Assembly (NCBI GenBank): GCA_029261305.1
Contig: JAJDBO010000017.1
Coordinates: forward strand, 1-16,713
Direction of reading: 5' to 3'
Source of the DNA: Nitrospirales bacterium
Lineage (GTDB): Bacteria > Nitrospirota > Nitrospiria > Nitrospirales > UBA8639
DNA: 16,713 nt
The position numbers were made by a program, and so were the translations under genes. The notes beneath the pieces are model-generated. The model was not told the DNA's origin. It ran no database searches and was given only the letters and a program-made list of their open reading frames with translations. Numbering within the stretch: position 1 is the first letter of the stretch; every line of letters begins with the position of its first letter. Below, piece by piece: positions 1 through 8,028 of this stretch.

Positions 1-996
1 GTGACCAAACCGCAACACCATCAATATCCATCTTCGAGCGGGATGTTGTCCTTTCGTACGGCAGTCGCCAACTGGTACAAGCGACGTTTTAACGTGACGG
101 CGTGCCCTAAATCAGAGGTCGTCACCTTAATTGGTTCGAAAGAAGGTATTGGCCATGTTCCCATGGCATTTATCGATCCTGGTGATGTGGTACTCGTGCC
201 AAGCCCTGGGTATCCAGTGTATCCAGTCGCTTCGAGTTTTGCCGGGGGCACCGCTTATGAAATGCCTCTGACCAAACAAAGCGGTTTCCTGCCAGATTTT
301 GATACAATCCCCAAAGACGTACTGAAAAAAGCCAAACTGATGTTTTTAAATTCGCCGAATAATCCTACGTCCGTCATTATGGACACGGCATTTTTTAAAC
401 GGGCTATTGAGTTTGCTAAAGAGCATCATATTATCATTTGTCACGATGCCGCTTATTCCGAAATTTATTATGATGGGAAACGCCCGTCGAGTTTTTTAGA
501 AGCCGATGGGGCTATGGATGTGGGCATTGAATTTCACTCTTTGTCCAAGACGTTTAATATGACCGGCTGGCGAATTGGCTTTGCCGTAGGACGTGCGGAT
601 GCCATTGGTGGATTGGCACAGATTAAAAGCAATCTTGATTCAGGACAATTTCAGGCCGTACAGGAAGCAGGGATTGCGGCACTGAAAACTGATGATCAGC
701 TGACCAATGGTCTACGAACCATTTACCAAGAACGGCGTGATATATTAGTGGCTGGATTACGAAGCCTTGGTCTTCAATTTGATACCCCCTCCGCAGCATT
801 TTATGTATGGATGGAAGTGCCCAAGGGCTATACTTCTGCTTCCTTCACAGCTCATCTGCTAGAGAAGGCCGGAATTGTGACGACTCCAGGCAATGGGTTT
901 GGCGAACCTGGGGAAGGCTACATTCGCATGACAATCACGACCACGAAAGATCGCTTAGCTGAAGCCGTGGATCGGATGAAAAAGATCGGGTGGTAA
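1..996 (+). CDS. dapL: LL-diaminopimelate aminotransferase, 5'-truncated by window edge
   Basis: This is a fold-type I PLP aminotransferase that runs in from upstream. The first codon (gtg) is probably an internal valine, because the residues that follow (YPSSSGMLSFR, about 9-19) belong to the interior of the family and the N-terminal ~70 residues are missing. The 331 visible residues include LIGSKEGIGH (~43-52), the PGYPVYPVAS segment, NSPNNPT (~118-124), a cofactor-binding Asp in HDAAYSEI, and SLSKTFNMTGWR with the Schiff-base lysine at about residue 183. The late YIRMT arginine would hold the substrate carboxylate. The motif set resembles DapL, which makes LL-diaminopimelate directly from tetrahydrodipicolinate for lysine and peptidoglycan in the cytoplasm. 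A related aspartate or alanine aminotransferase cannot be fully excluded. It lies upstream of folK and panC on the same strand. Confidence 0.82.
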   Translation: MTKPQHHQYPSSSGMLSFRTAVANWYKRRFNVTACPKSEVVTLIGSKEGIGHVPMAFIDPGDVVLVPSPGYPVYPVASSFAGGTAYEMPLTKQSGFLPDFDTIPKDVLKKAKLMFLNSPNNPTSVIMDTAFFKRAIEFAKEHHIIICHDAAYSEIYYDGKRPSSFLEADGAMDVGIEFHSLSKTFNMTGWRIGFAVGRADAIGGLAQIKSNLDSGQFQAVQEAGIAALKTDDQLTNGLRTIYQERRDILVAGLRSLGLQFDTPSAAFYVWMEVPKGYTSASFTAHLLEKAGIVTTPGNGFGEPGEGYIRMTITTTKDRLAEAVDRMKKIGW

Positions 997-1054
997 ACAA
1001 AGATTTAGCGGCTACGACCCTCATTTCTTATTTGAAAGACTGGACTCATCTACC

Positions 1055-1612
1055 ATGAGTACCGAAATCGCCTTTGTTGCCTTTGGCTCCAACCAAGGAA
1101 ATCGCCAAGACTTTTGTGACCGTGCCATTGCCTTGATGGGGTTACTACCTCAATCCCAAGTCACTGGCATCTCTTCATATTACGAGACAGAGCCCGTTGA
1201 CATGGAAGGTGATCAAGGGGGTGAGTGGTTTTATAATGGCGTTGTTCGGATTGACACCCAACTCCCTCCCGAGCGCTTGTTGGCCATTTGCCAAGAAACA
1301 GAAAGAGGGCTTGGTCGCAATCCTGATGAGCGCAATAATCCCCGCACCATTGATCTAGACATCTTGTTTTATGGGCAACAGAGCATCGACACTCCACTGC
1401 TGACAGTTCCACACCCTCGACTTCATCAACGCCGGTTTGTCTTAATGCCGATGGCGGAACTCGATTCAACCTGGGTCCATCCCCTGTACCACCAAACGGT
1501 TCAAGCGCTGCTTGACCAACTGCCAGATACTCACGATGTTCGAAAACTCAATCTCGTACCTGGATCGCATTACCACACGGGATCTTCCTGTTCCCCACCA
1601 CCGAAAAATTAA
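1055..1612 (+). CDS. folK: 2-amino-4-hydroxy-6-hydroxymethyldihydropteridine pyrophosphokinase (HPPK)
   Basis: HPPK transfers pyrophosphate from ATP to 6-hydroxymethyl-7,8-dihydropterin, the step before dihydropteroate synthase in folate synthesis. The 185 residues show the N-terminal FGSNQGNR motif (~10-17), the ETEP segment, and the signature NPRTIDLDILFYG (~95-107), whose two aspartates bind Mg-ATP. VPHPRLHQRRFVLMPMAEL (~118-136) follows. The length is slightly above the usual ~160 because of a tail rich in Pro, Ser and His after residue ~165. The ATG at 1055 is the only good start: the frame has a stop at 977 and no ATG, GTG or TTG between it and 1055, although no clear Shine-Dalgarno sequence precedes it. 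The gene follows dapL by 58 bp and its stop directly abuts the panC start, so the two are probably co-transcribed. Confidence 0.93.
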   Translation: MSTEIAFVAFGSNQGNRQDFCDRAIALMGLLPQSQVTGISSYYETEPVDMEGDQGGEWFYNGVVRIDTQLPPERLLAICQETERGLGRNPDERNNPRTIDLDILFYGQQSIDTPLLTVPHPRLHQRRFVLMPMAELDSTWVHPLYHQTVQALLDQLPDTHDVRKLNLVPGSHYHTGSSCSPPPKN

Positions 1613-2464
1613 ATGCGTACCATTCGCACGACTCAGGCTTGTCACACTTGGCGACGTCAACAAGATGCCAGCCAGACCTCTATTGGGTTTGTCCCCACCA
1701 TGGGGGCATTACATGATGGCCATCGATCTTTAATCAGACGTGCCCGTGGCATATGCAAAACGGTCGTGGTCAGCATTTTTGTAAACCCGCTTCAGTTTGG
1801 CCCAACCGAAGATTTTCGTCGTTACCCTCGATTTCAGGAGCAAGATTTGGCTCTCTGCCGTGATGAACACGTCGATGTCGTATTCATCCCCCAATTGGAC
1901 AGCCTCTACCCACCAGAATTTCAAACTATCGTGAGTGTCCACACGCTTTCCAAACGATGGGAGGGCGAACATCGGCCCACACATTTTGACGGGGTAACCA
2001 CCATTGTGACTAAGTTGCTCAATCTTGTTCGCCCGACTCGAACATTCTTCGGCCAAAAAGATTACCAACAATTTTTGGTCATTCAACAAATGGTGAAGGA
2101 CCTTGCATGGGAGACCAGGCTCACCCTCTGCCCAACCATTCGCGATCCAGATGGATTGGCGTTGAGTTCTCGAAACCAATATTTGGGAACATCTGATCGT
2201 CAACATGCACTGCTCCTCTATCAAGCTCTTTCCGCAGGGAAACAGGCCATTACCAAAGGTCAAAACAACCCTCGACAAATTTGCCAAGCCATGGAAAAAG
2301 TCTTACATCGCCCTCAACACCTGACAATTGACTATTTGACGTGCTGCGATGCGCAAACACTTGAGCCTCTATCTAAAGTTCAAGGGAAGGTGGTATTGCT
2401 AGGCGCCATTCGATTGGAAACCATTCGATTGATTGATAACTTAGTGGTTCACGTTCGTCGCTAA
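1613..2464 (+). CDS. panC: Pantoate--beta-alanine ligase (pantothenate synthetase)
   Basis: PanC condenses (R)-pantoate with beta-alanine through a pantoyl-adenylate, giving pantothenate for coenzyme A. The 283 residues match the usual length. Visible motifs are VPTMGALHDGH (~27-37, the HIGH-type nucleotide-binding motif), VVSIFVNPLQFGPTEDFRRYPR (~51-72), EGEHRPTHFDGVTTIVTKL (pantoate site), FFGQKDYQQ (~145-153), and the KMSKS-equivalent ALSSRNQYL. The ATG starts immediately after the folK TAA with no spacer and no separate ribosome binding site, so translation is likely coupled to folK. The C-terminal quarter is less conserved, as is normal for this enzyme. panB and panD are not next to it here. 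Confidence 0.95.
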   Translation: MRTIRTTQACHTWRRQQDASQTSIGFVPTMGALHDGHRSLIRRARGICKTVVVSIFVNPLQFGPTEDFRRYPRFQEQDLALCRDEHVDVVFIPQLDSLYPPEFQTIVSVHTLSKRWEGEHRPTHFDGVTTIVTKLLNLVRPTRTFFGQKDYQQFLVIQQMVKDLAWETRLTLCPTIRDPDGLALSSRNQYLGTSDRQHALLLYQALSAGKQAITKGQNNPRQICQAMEKVLHRPQHLTIDYLTCCDAQTLEPLSKVQGKVVLLGAIRLETIRLIDNLVVHVRR

Positions 2465-2484
2465 TATCTTCGCCCTAGACTTTT

Positions 2485-2949
2485 TTGGCCATCGCTTTTT
2501 CACCATCGACGGCACTCTCAATGCTTCTTACACTGCTCATTACCATCCTGCTAGTCGGCCTCTCTGTAGTCATCCACTATGAGGCTCTCTATTATATTGC
2601 CAGGTATATGGCCAATGCTCATAAACGGCCCCGGCAATGGGTAGCCTTTGGGGTGATCGGCGCTTTGATCGCCCATGTCGTGGAAATCTGGCTCTTTGCG
2701 TTGGGTTATTATTTCCTGATTCATTCTGGTCAGGCGGGGACCTTGGGGGGAGAATTCGCTTTGGGTCTTCAAGACTGCGGATATTACTCGTACATCACCT
2801 ATACGACCTTAGGCTTCGGTGACATTATTCCAAATGGAGCACTACGATTTCTCACTGGTATGGAAGCATTAACCGGACTGGTGATGATTACCTGGACAGC
2901 GTCCTTCATGTATCTACAGATGGAGCGCCAGTGGAAACATCACCTATGA
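2485..2949 (+). CDS. Small potassium-channel-like membrane protein (Ion_trans_2 type)
   Basis: This 154-residue inner-membrane protein has three predicted hydrophobic segments (about 12-36, 52-79 and 119-143 from the TTG start). Between the last two lies a pore helix with the selectivity-filter-like sequence YTTLGFGD (~106-113), close to the canonical TVGYGD of K+ channels, so a tetrameric pore for K+ or a related cation is likely. No RCK/TrkA-N cytoplasmic domain is attached, so no ligand gating is visible. The start is uncertain: the TTG at 2485 has no clear ribosome binding site, and the ATG at 2521 (residue 13) is an alternative that would shorten only the N-terminal leader. It begins 20 bp after panC and may be the last gene of that run. 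It converges with the gene at 2983-3873, with only 33 bp between stops. Confidence 0.75.
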   Translation: MAIAFSPSTALSMLLTLLITILLVGLSVVIHYEALYYIARYMANAHKRPRQWVAFGVIGALIAHVVEIWLFALGYYFLIHSGQAGTLGGEFALGLQDCGYYSYITYTTLGFGDIIPNGALRFLTGMEALTGLVMITWTASFMYLQMERQWKHHL

Positions 2950-2982
2950 AGTCGGATTGAAATCTTGAAGATAAATTTTGGC

Positions 2983-3873
2983 CTATTGAGAGTTGGCACA
3001 ACGAAATCCCACATTGGGCGAACGGGTGGAGGGGGTTGCCCCATTGCGCGTGGCCGTTCGTAAGAGTTGGGGTCTGCTACGCCATGACCCACCTCGCACA
3101 CTTTTATATCGTCCCACCTCAGGGCCTTGAGGATTTCTTTCTGGCATCCGGGGATAATAGTCTAGCCCGAACCAATCATTGACCCATTCCCGGACATTGC
3201 CAGCCATATGACTGAGTCCGTACGGACTTCGCCCTTCTTCAAAACTGTCTACAGCCGCAACTAGCGGGATTTGATGCACATGGTATAGGCCTGATACCGC
3301 TAAATCACCATCAGGCACCTTACTGCCCCATGGAAATAAATTTCCTTCTGGCCCTCGGGCGGCCTTTTCCCATTCAGCTTCTGTCGGCAATCGCTTATTT
3401 TGTGTTCGACAAAATTGATCGGCCTCTTTCCAATCCATATACATGGCAGGCCATCGCGCCATGACATAGCCTGGAAGAACATGTACATCGATTAAATGCC
3501 AGATGAGGTGCCGAAGTTTATGGGGAACGGGAAGACCTTGTTGATATAAAAACGCCAAGTATTCGGCCATACTCACTTCATCGCGGTCGATGGAATACGC
3601 ATCCAGCCAAATTCGACGCTGCGGAAACTCTGTGTCGTCATACTGCGTTTCCAATCCAAAAGGATCATCATCCTTTCGAATGGTGCCCATGAGAAACCAC
3701 CCATCGGAAATATCGATCACAGGAGATCCTTGGACCAGCTTCGCAATTTCCTGAAGATGACCGTCTAATGCGGGAGGTGGTTTAGCCTCCACCTGGAATG
3801 CAAAAGAATCCATGGAAATTGCCAACAACAGCAAACACACAATTAGAATACGAAGGTACATCACGTGATCCAT
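2983..3873 (-). CDS. Exported SUMF1/FGE-fold protein lacking the catalytic cysteines
   Basis: This 296-residue protein has a signal peptide (hydrophobic core ~7-20) followed by the formylglycine-generating-enzyme (FGE-sulfatase) fold. Motifs in order are DGWFLMGT (~57-64), RLPTEAEWEKAARG (~161-174), FPWG (~180-183), YGLSHMAGNVREWVNDW (~218-234), RGGSW (~260-264) and GFRCA (~289-293). Genuine FGE enzymes carry a redox-active Cys pair just after GGSF/GGSW. Here that stretch reads GGSWRSRPQLLRTATR with no cysteine, so sulfatase maturation is unlikely and a ligand-binding or structural role in the periplasm or cell envelope is more plausible. The start at 3873 has AGGG just upstream but close. 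A second ATG four codons on (MYLRILIV) gives an equally good signal peptide. No sulfatase gene is nearby. Confidence 0.85.
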   Translation of the reverse strand: MDHVMYLRILIVCLLLLAISMDSFAFQVEAKPPPALDGHLQEIAKLVQGSPVIDISDGWFLMGTIRKDDDPFGLETQYDDTEFPQRRIWLDAYSIDRDEVSMAEYLAFLYQQGLPVPHKLRHLIWHLIDVHVLPGYVMARWPAMYMDWKEADQFCRTQNKRLPTEAEWEKAARGPEGNLFPWGSKVPDGDLAVSGLYHVHQIPLVAAVDSFEEGRSPYGLSHMAGNVREWVNDWFGLDYYPRMPERNPQGPEVGRYKSVRGGSWRSRPQLLRTATRNGATPSTRSPNVGFRCANSQ

Positions 3874-4272
3874 TTCCCTGTTTGTCCAACATCAACATGC
3901 AGCAAAAATTTCTGATGGGATTTATTACCAATTTTCTCAATTTCATGGCCATTTTCTCGTTAGGAGGTCACATGTCTTTGGAAAACTTCAGATTCCTATC
4001 CGCCCCAATGTACAAAGGGCCCAACTCTGAGTCAAAACCTTCTCATTGAGGACCAAAGCCTTCTAGGGCGACCTCTCAATAATTCGATATAACGCAACGC
4101 AATCGTTTCAACTTATCGCATCTCCTTTGCCAAGCTAAAGCTCCTTCCAAATTCAACCGAATCGACATGAAGGGGTTGATGCCTTCTCTCACGACGATCC
4201 AGGCCTCAGTGTGATCAACATGGTGTATTCCCGATCGTAAAACCAACAATTTTGAAGGTAAAAAATTTTATT

Positions 4273-4286
4273 GGGCACCTCTAAAA
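4273..4286 (+). repeat. Solo copy of the MITE terminal inverted repeat
   Basis: The 14 bases GGGCACCTCTAAAA are identical to the outer end of the terminal inverted repeat of the element at 15593-15780. No partner end in opposite orientation is present nearby, so this looks like a decayed or partly deleted insertion. A related but imperfect sequence in the same orientation (GGGCGACCTCTCAATAA) starts at 4066. Confidence 0.55.
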
Positions 4287-4362
4287 GCTGATTCTTTTCT
4301 AAACTTCACACTTGTTAGGCATTAATATTTTTGCAATCGAAATTCAGTATGTTTGGGTTTTT

Positions 4363-4378
4363 TGGATGCCCTATTGCT
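4363..4378 (+). promoter_or_regulatory. Weak sigma-54-like -24/-12 candidate upstream of the G8 gene
   Basis: TGGATGCCCTATTGCT keeps the invariant GG and GC with exactly 10 bases between them and the full TTGCT -12 half. The -24 half beyond TGG does not match the consensus. A start site about 64 nt before the ATG at 4453 would follow. By itself such a match is expected about once by chance in a window this size, so this is only a candidate. Confidence 0.25.
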
Positions 4379-4440
4379 ACTGAACTTGCTCCTTCATTGA
4401 TCTCGTGCTTGATAGATTGATCGGTATGCTACAGCGAATC

Positions 4441-4445
4441 GGAGG
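4441..4445 (+). promoter_or_regulatory. Shine-Dalgarno that sets the start of the G8 protein
   Basis: GGAGG lies 7 bases before the ATG at 4453. The longer open frame back to a GTG at 4405 has no ribosome binding site and would put 16 non-signal residues before the signal peptide. This fixes the start at 4453. Confidence 0.8.
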
Positions 4446-4452
4446 ATCTCAC

Positions 4453-6951
4453 ATGTCTCGCTCTTCTCACTTTTCTTACCAAACGCCTATTGGTTTCGTC
4501 TTAGTAATATTATTCATTGCACTAACCCCCCTTACCACCATCCGGCCAGTGTTGGCTTCGGCATGTCCAACGGATGCGTATGTCAGTATACCCTCTGATT
4601 CTTGGATCCCCGACATTTCCCATGTATGCTTTGCTCAAGGACGCACCATTATTACATCCGTAACCAATGGCAATTGGTCCTCATCTGCTACCTGGGGTGG
4701 CACTATACCAAGCAGCAATGATGTCGTGGTTATTCAACATAATGTCACATACGATACTCAAACCGAAGTCTATGATTTGGCTGTGGTGCCCAATGGTGCC
4801 TTATCGTTTGTCCCAACATCTGATACGTCATTAACGGTCGGTACCCTGATGGTCAAAGAAGGGGGAACCTTGCAAATCGGGACAACTAGTAACCCGATAG
4901 TATCCAATATTACCGCATCTATTTTTTTTGCTGACCGATCTCTCGATGCCACATTAGATCCAGCTCAATACGGAAATGGTCTTTTAGTTTTTGGAACGCT
5001 GAACGTTCATGGTGCCCCGCTTTCTGATACCTTCGTTCGTCTAAACACCGAACCCACCGTGGGGACCTCGACTATCTCCTTGGCAAAATCCATCACAGGA
5101 TGGCAAACAGGTGATCGACTTGTCATACCCGACACTCGACAACTGACACAAAATGAAGACGCTGAAGCCTATATTCCACAGTGGGAAGCTCGGACCCTTC
5201 AAAGTGTGTCTGGGACACTTGTCACCCTGGATCAATCACTCGCCTTTGATCACAAAGGTGGCCGTGACGGGGATGGCAATTTGGCATTTCTCCCTCACGT
5301 AGGAAACCTCACGCGCAATGTAGTATTTCAATCCCTCAATCCGGTGGGGACGAGGGGTTATACATTCTTCGCACATAGAGCCAACATTGACATTCGGTAC
5401 GCCGCATTTCGAGATCTGGGCCGCACCACCGTAATGCCTCACAATCACACCCTCTTTGATGCGTCAGGAAATGCTACCCAGATTGCCACAAACCAACTTT
5501 ACCGCACTCCGATAACCCTCTATCACCTAATAGGCCCCTTCCCAGCAATCAATTCCCATCAATATACACTAGCCGGGAATGCCGTAGATGGTGGAGAAAT
5601 GGACCATGCCTTTCGGTGGTGCCTGGGAATTATCGACAGCCACTACGGCCTCATCAAAAAAAATGTCTGCTACAACACGATGGGCTCCGGCATAGCCATG
5701 TGGAAAGGCTCAGAAACTGAAAACGTAGTAGAGCAAAATTTTGTGATGCGGGTAAAGGGAACTGGAGCTAAAAGTATTACCTCTGGCATTAAAAAAATAA
5801 AGGGCAATGAGGGGTCAGGGTTTTACCTTAAGGTGAATAATCGAATACGCGACAATGTCGCGGCTAATGTTGTTCCTCTCCCCGTAAGTATCATCGAACC
5901 TATCAAAGGTAATGACAAGGTGGACTGGCATGGTTGGCGGATGGGTTATGCGTTATATCAGGCTCAAATGAAAAATGGAGTCATCAGCATCCCAAATACT
6001 CCCGGTGCAGATCCAAGTGAATTTGTATCAGTCACCAAGGGATTGCCGATTCTCGAATTCGCACGAAACGAAGTCTACGGTGCAGTGAAACATGGGCTCA
6101 TCAAAGACTATGAAGGCATTTCTACTGACTCGAATGGCTCAGAATTCACAGACTTGGTGAAAGATTTTCGTGCCTGGAATTTTTATGGAAATGGGTATTG
6201 GGGCCACCAAAGCAATCCAGTGACAATGGAAGGCTATACGGGCTACGGAGATAAAGATGTAAACCGAGGGATCGGAGTCAATTTTCATGTTGCAGAAAAT
6301 TTGAATTTTCGGCTCATTCATGGAGACATTCAATCACTCGAAACGGGAATGAGTCCTCCAAAGGCCCCAAATTTTCGTGTCGAAAGTGGGGAGGCCCCCA
6401 ATCAAGGAATCGTGTATATTGGCCAAACGAATTTTCGAAATTATAAGAACATAACCATAGACCCGGTCGCTCGCTATAACAACGGAATAGGTTTGCCAGC
6501 CCGGACAATTACGATGGCAGATGTCGTTTTCCAGAAAGTTAACGCGATTGGAACCTCGTATGAGAATTTTACTCAGTATGATATAGATATGAATTTCCAC
6601 ACGGGAAGTTATTTAAACCTTCTCGTCAAAAACGAGGTCTTCGTCACTAATTACAACAACACAGGAAATGATTTCCAAGTTTACTATTTAGAACAACAAC
6701 CAGATTACATTGTGCCGGAAACGACTTTTGACCCAACAGGTGCAATCAAAATGGTCGGAGCACCAGGGCCTGGGCTCACAAATCAAAATATGTTCAATAA
6801 TGGGCAGTCACCCATTGCAGGAGAAATTGCCCCCTGCTTCAATAGCTCCAGTTATCCTGAAATCAAGGGCTTTGTATGTAATGCATCAGGCGGTGAAGTT
6901 GATGTGACTCCACCGACTCCACCCACTGGGTTTCATCAAGTAGTACCTTAA
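4453..6951 (+). CDS. Large exported G8-domain, beta-helix-type protein
   Basis: This 832-residue protein starts at 4453, where a good Shine-Dalgarno sequence and signal peptide agree. The signal core is ~14-26 with a likely cleavage after ASA at ~37. The next residue is Cys, so a lipoprotein reading (L-A-S-A-C) is possible but not canonical. Residues ~68-190 form a G8 domain: a repeating beta pattern beginning TSVTNGNWSSSATWGG, then VVVIQHNVTYDT and LTVGTLMVKEGGTLQIG. This is the domain first described in CEMIP/KIAA1199, TMEM2 and fibrocystin. The rest is rich in Asn, Gly and short beta segments, consistent with a right-handed parallel beta-helix that could bind or cut extracellular polysaccharide. 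No catalytic residues can be assigned. It ends in a Pro/Thr run (VTPPTPPTGF), a linker that in other secreted proteins often precedes a further domain; none follows here. Confidence 0.85.
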   Translation: MSRSSHFSYQTPIGFVLVILFIALTPLTTIRPVLASACPTDAYVSIPSDSWIPDISHVCFAQGRTIITSVTNGNWSSSATWGGTIPSSNDVVVIQHNVTYDTQTEVYDLAVVPNGALSFVPTSDTSLTVGTLMVKEGGTLQIGTTSNPIVSNITASIFFADRSLDATLDPAQYGNGLLVFGTLNVHGAPLSDTFVRLNTEPTVGTSTISLAKSITGWQTGDRLVIPDTRQLTQNEDAEAYIPQWEARTLQSVSGTLVTLDQSLAFDHKGGRDGDGNLAFLPHVGNLTRNVVFQSLNPVGTRGYTFFAHRANIDIRYAAFRDLGRTTVMPHNHTLFDASGNATQIATNQLYRTPITLYHLIGPFPAINSHQYTLAGNAVDGGEMDHAFRWCLGIIDSHYGLIKKNVCYNTMGSGIAMWKGSETENVVEQNFVMRVKGTGAKSITSGIKKIKGNEGSGFYLKVNNRIRDNVAANVVPLPVSIIEPIKGNDKVDWHGWRMGYALYQAQMKNGVISIPNTPGADPSEFVSVTKGLPILEFARNEVYGAVKHGLIKDYEGISTDSNGSEFTDLVKDFRAWNFYGNGYWGHQSNPVTMEGYTGYGDKDVNRGIGVNFHVAENLNFRLIHGDIQSLETGMSPPKAPNFRVESGEAPNQGIVYIGQTNFRNYKNITIDPVARYNNGIGLPARTITMADVVFQKVNAIGTSYENFTQYDIDMNFHTGSYLNLLVKNEVFVTNYNNTGNDFQVYYLEQQPDYIVPETTFDPTGAIKMVGAPGPGLTNQNMFNNGQSPIAGEIAPCFNSSSYPEIKGFVCNASGGEVDVTPPTPPTGFHQVVP

Positions 6952-6973
6952 ACATCCGATCAACAATTCACTG

Positions 6974-7003
6974 GGCCTCATCCTAAGGGGTTCTTGGGAG
7001 GCC
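6974..7003 (+). terminator. Bulged hairpin after the G8 gene, possible terminator
   Basis: GGCCTC (6974-6979) pairs with GAGGCC (6998-7003). With two small bulges the stem continues inward through CC/GG and AAG/CTT to a GGGTT loop. The following tract is only TTCCTTC, so intrinsic termination would be weak. It lies 23 bp after the G8 stop codon. Confidence 0.4.
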
Positions 7004-7470
7004 TTCCTTCGCCCAACCATCCCCTTCCAGCCGAGGGAATCAAAAGGTCGAAAACGGACATCTACACAACTTCTTAGATATAGTCATTACAAGTTCTTTC
7101 CTCCGGGGATATTAAAAATACATATTGTTAAACCTAGTATTAAATTAAGGCTTTGTTTATGCTTTCAAAAGTTAATTGAAAGGGCTAACCAAATTCCACC
7201 TTGATAGGCCCAAACATTCCAAACCAGGTTCCAATTCTCCGATCTTCGCGTATTCCTATCTTCCAATATTTTCTTTTTATTGATATTTCAAAATATTTTC
7301 AATATTTAGATAAGTTGACAACACTATTTTTGGATAGGTAGATATCTATTAGAATATTGGGATTGAACTTCTTCCAAGGTTGAGTCCTTTTTTTAATTTT
7401 TTATACTTTCCACATCAAAAATTCTTTTTTTTTAATATATAAAGAATTTTTCAACCAGTGGAGTCGCAGA
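7004..7470. other. Strongly AT-rich spacer without a gene
   Basis: Nearly 470 bp between the hairpin after the G8 gene and the next start. From about 7080 onward it is very AT-rich, with many runs of A and T (for example 7388-7402 and 7423-7444), the composition of curved or melting-prone DNA. I find no conserved ORF, tRNA or repeat array. A sigma-70-type candidate lies at 7315-7344, about 125 bp before the next gene. Confidence 0.6.
7315..7344 (+). promoter_or_regulatory. Candidate sigma-70 promoter for the 185-residue protein
   Basis: A perfect TTGACA (7315-7320) is followed after 18 bases by TAGATA (7339-7344), a poor -10 match. A better -10-like TAGAAT at 7350-7355 is too far away. In such AT-rich DNA, -10-like sequences are common, so only the -35 hexamer carries weight. 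Confidence 0.3.
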
Positions 7471-8028
7471 ATGCCTGTAAATGCACTACGTAAGACAGGG
7501 GCTCGTATGAGCCTTCAGGAAGCCTTAGAGCGCATGGAAAAACTTCGCCGGCTTATGACCAGCAGCAATGAACATGAAGCGGCATTAGCTGCCCTACGCC
7601 TAAAAACCTTTAATATTGATGCTGCCCGTGCACCACGAAAGGAAGAACCCGCTCCTAAAGCTCTTCCCATAGAAAATACCAACACCGATCGCCTCATTCC
7701 CATCCTAGATTCATTTCCTGACGTTCCCTATGAATCACTAGATGAAATGGAAGCTCATCAACCGGAAGATAAAAAATCGGTTAATTGGGATGAACTTCAT
7801 GTCATACTTCTTCAAATGGCAAGAAATTTAGAGGCCGATGCGGTAACAAATATTCAACTTAAAGGCACCCCCCAAAAAAAGATTCTTGGTGGAACTGCCA
7901 TTCGGTATTTAACCTCCCAAGATTTATTTGAAATTGACCAAGCTTACGCTATAGCCAATGAAGAAGAAGCCGCAAAGATGGAAGCCAAAGAAAGACGTGA
8001 CGAGGCCTACGCACCCCCCATTGATTAG
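7471..8028 (+). CDS. Hypothetical protein with DUF2786-like N-terminal segment
   Basis: I do not recognise a function. Of the 185 residues, 15-50 (ALERMEKLRRLMTSSNEHEA, then ALAALRLKTFNID) resemble the start of DUF2786, whose typical form is KI.KLL.LA.S.N.HEA..A..KA. The family's further conserved part is not evident. A charged Pro/Glu-rich linker (~53-105) follows, then a helical region (~107-125) and a beta/alpha-looking stretch IQLKGTPQKKILGGTAIRYL (~129-148), and finally a Glu/Ala/Lys-rich, probably helical tail (~155-180). There is no signal peptide or membrane segment, so it is likely cytoplasmic. GTGGAG, 8 bases before the ATG, is a plausible ribosome binding site. It stands alone, convergent with the nxr operon. 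The DUF assignment is from motif resemblance only. Confidence 0.6.
   Translation: MPVNALRKTGARMSLQEALERMEKLRRLMTSSNEHEAALAALRLKTFNIDAARAPRKEEPAPKALPIENTNTDRLIPILDSFPDVPYESLDEMEAHQPEDKKSVNWDELHVILLQMARNLEADAVTNIQLKGTPQKKILGGTAIRYLTSQDLFEIDQAYAIANEEEAAKMEAKERRDEAYAPPID

Larger units (their letters stand above)
3874..4404. other. Noncoding spacer with mobile-element end remnant and a possible tiny ORF
   Basis: This 530-bp stretch separates the divergent genes at 2983-3873 (minus) and 4453-6951 (plus) and should carry both promoters. I see no conserved gene. It contains an isolated copy of a mobile-element terminal sequence at 4273-4286, a more degenerate look-alike at 4066-4080, and a 25-codon ORF (3972-4049) with a strong AGGAGG ribosome binding site. 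The far right end holds a weak -24/-12-type sequence upstream of the G8 gene. Confidence 0.6.

Noticed and set aside
1730..2287. 185-codon minus-strand frame inside panC
   Set aside because: panC is unambiguous on the plus strand; the antisense frame has no domain or start signals.
4249..4261. 13-mer AATTTTGAAGGTA shared with 15187-15199
   Set aside because: An exact 13-mer repeat is expected by chance in a window this long, and neither copy has other matching flanks.
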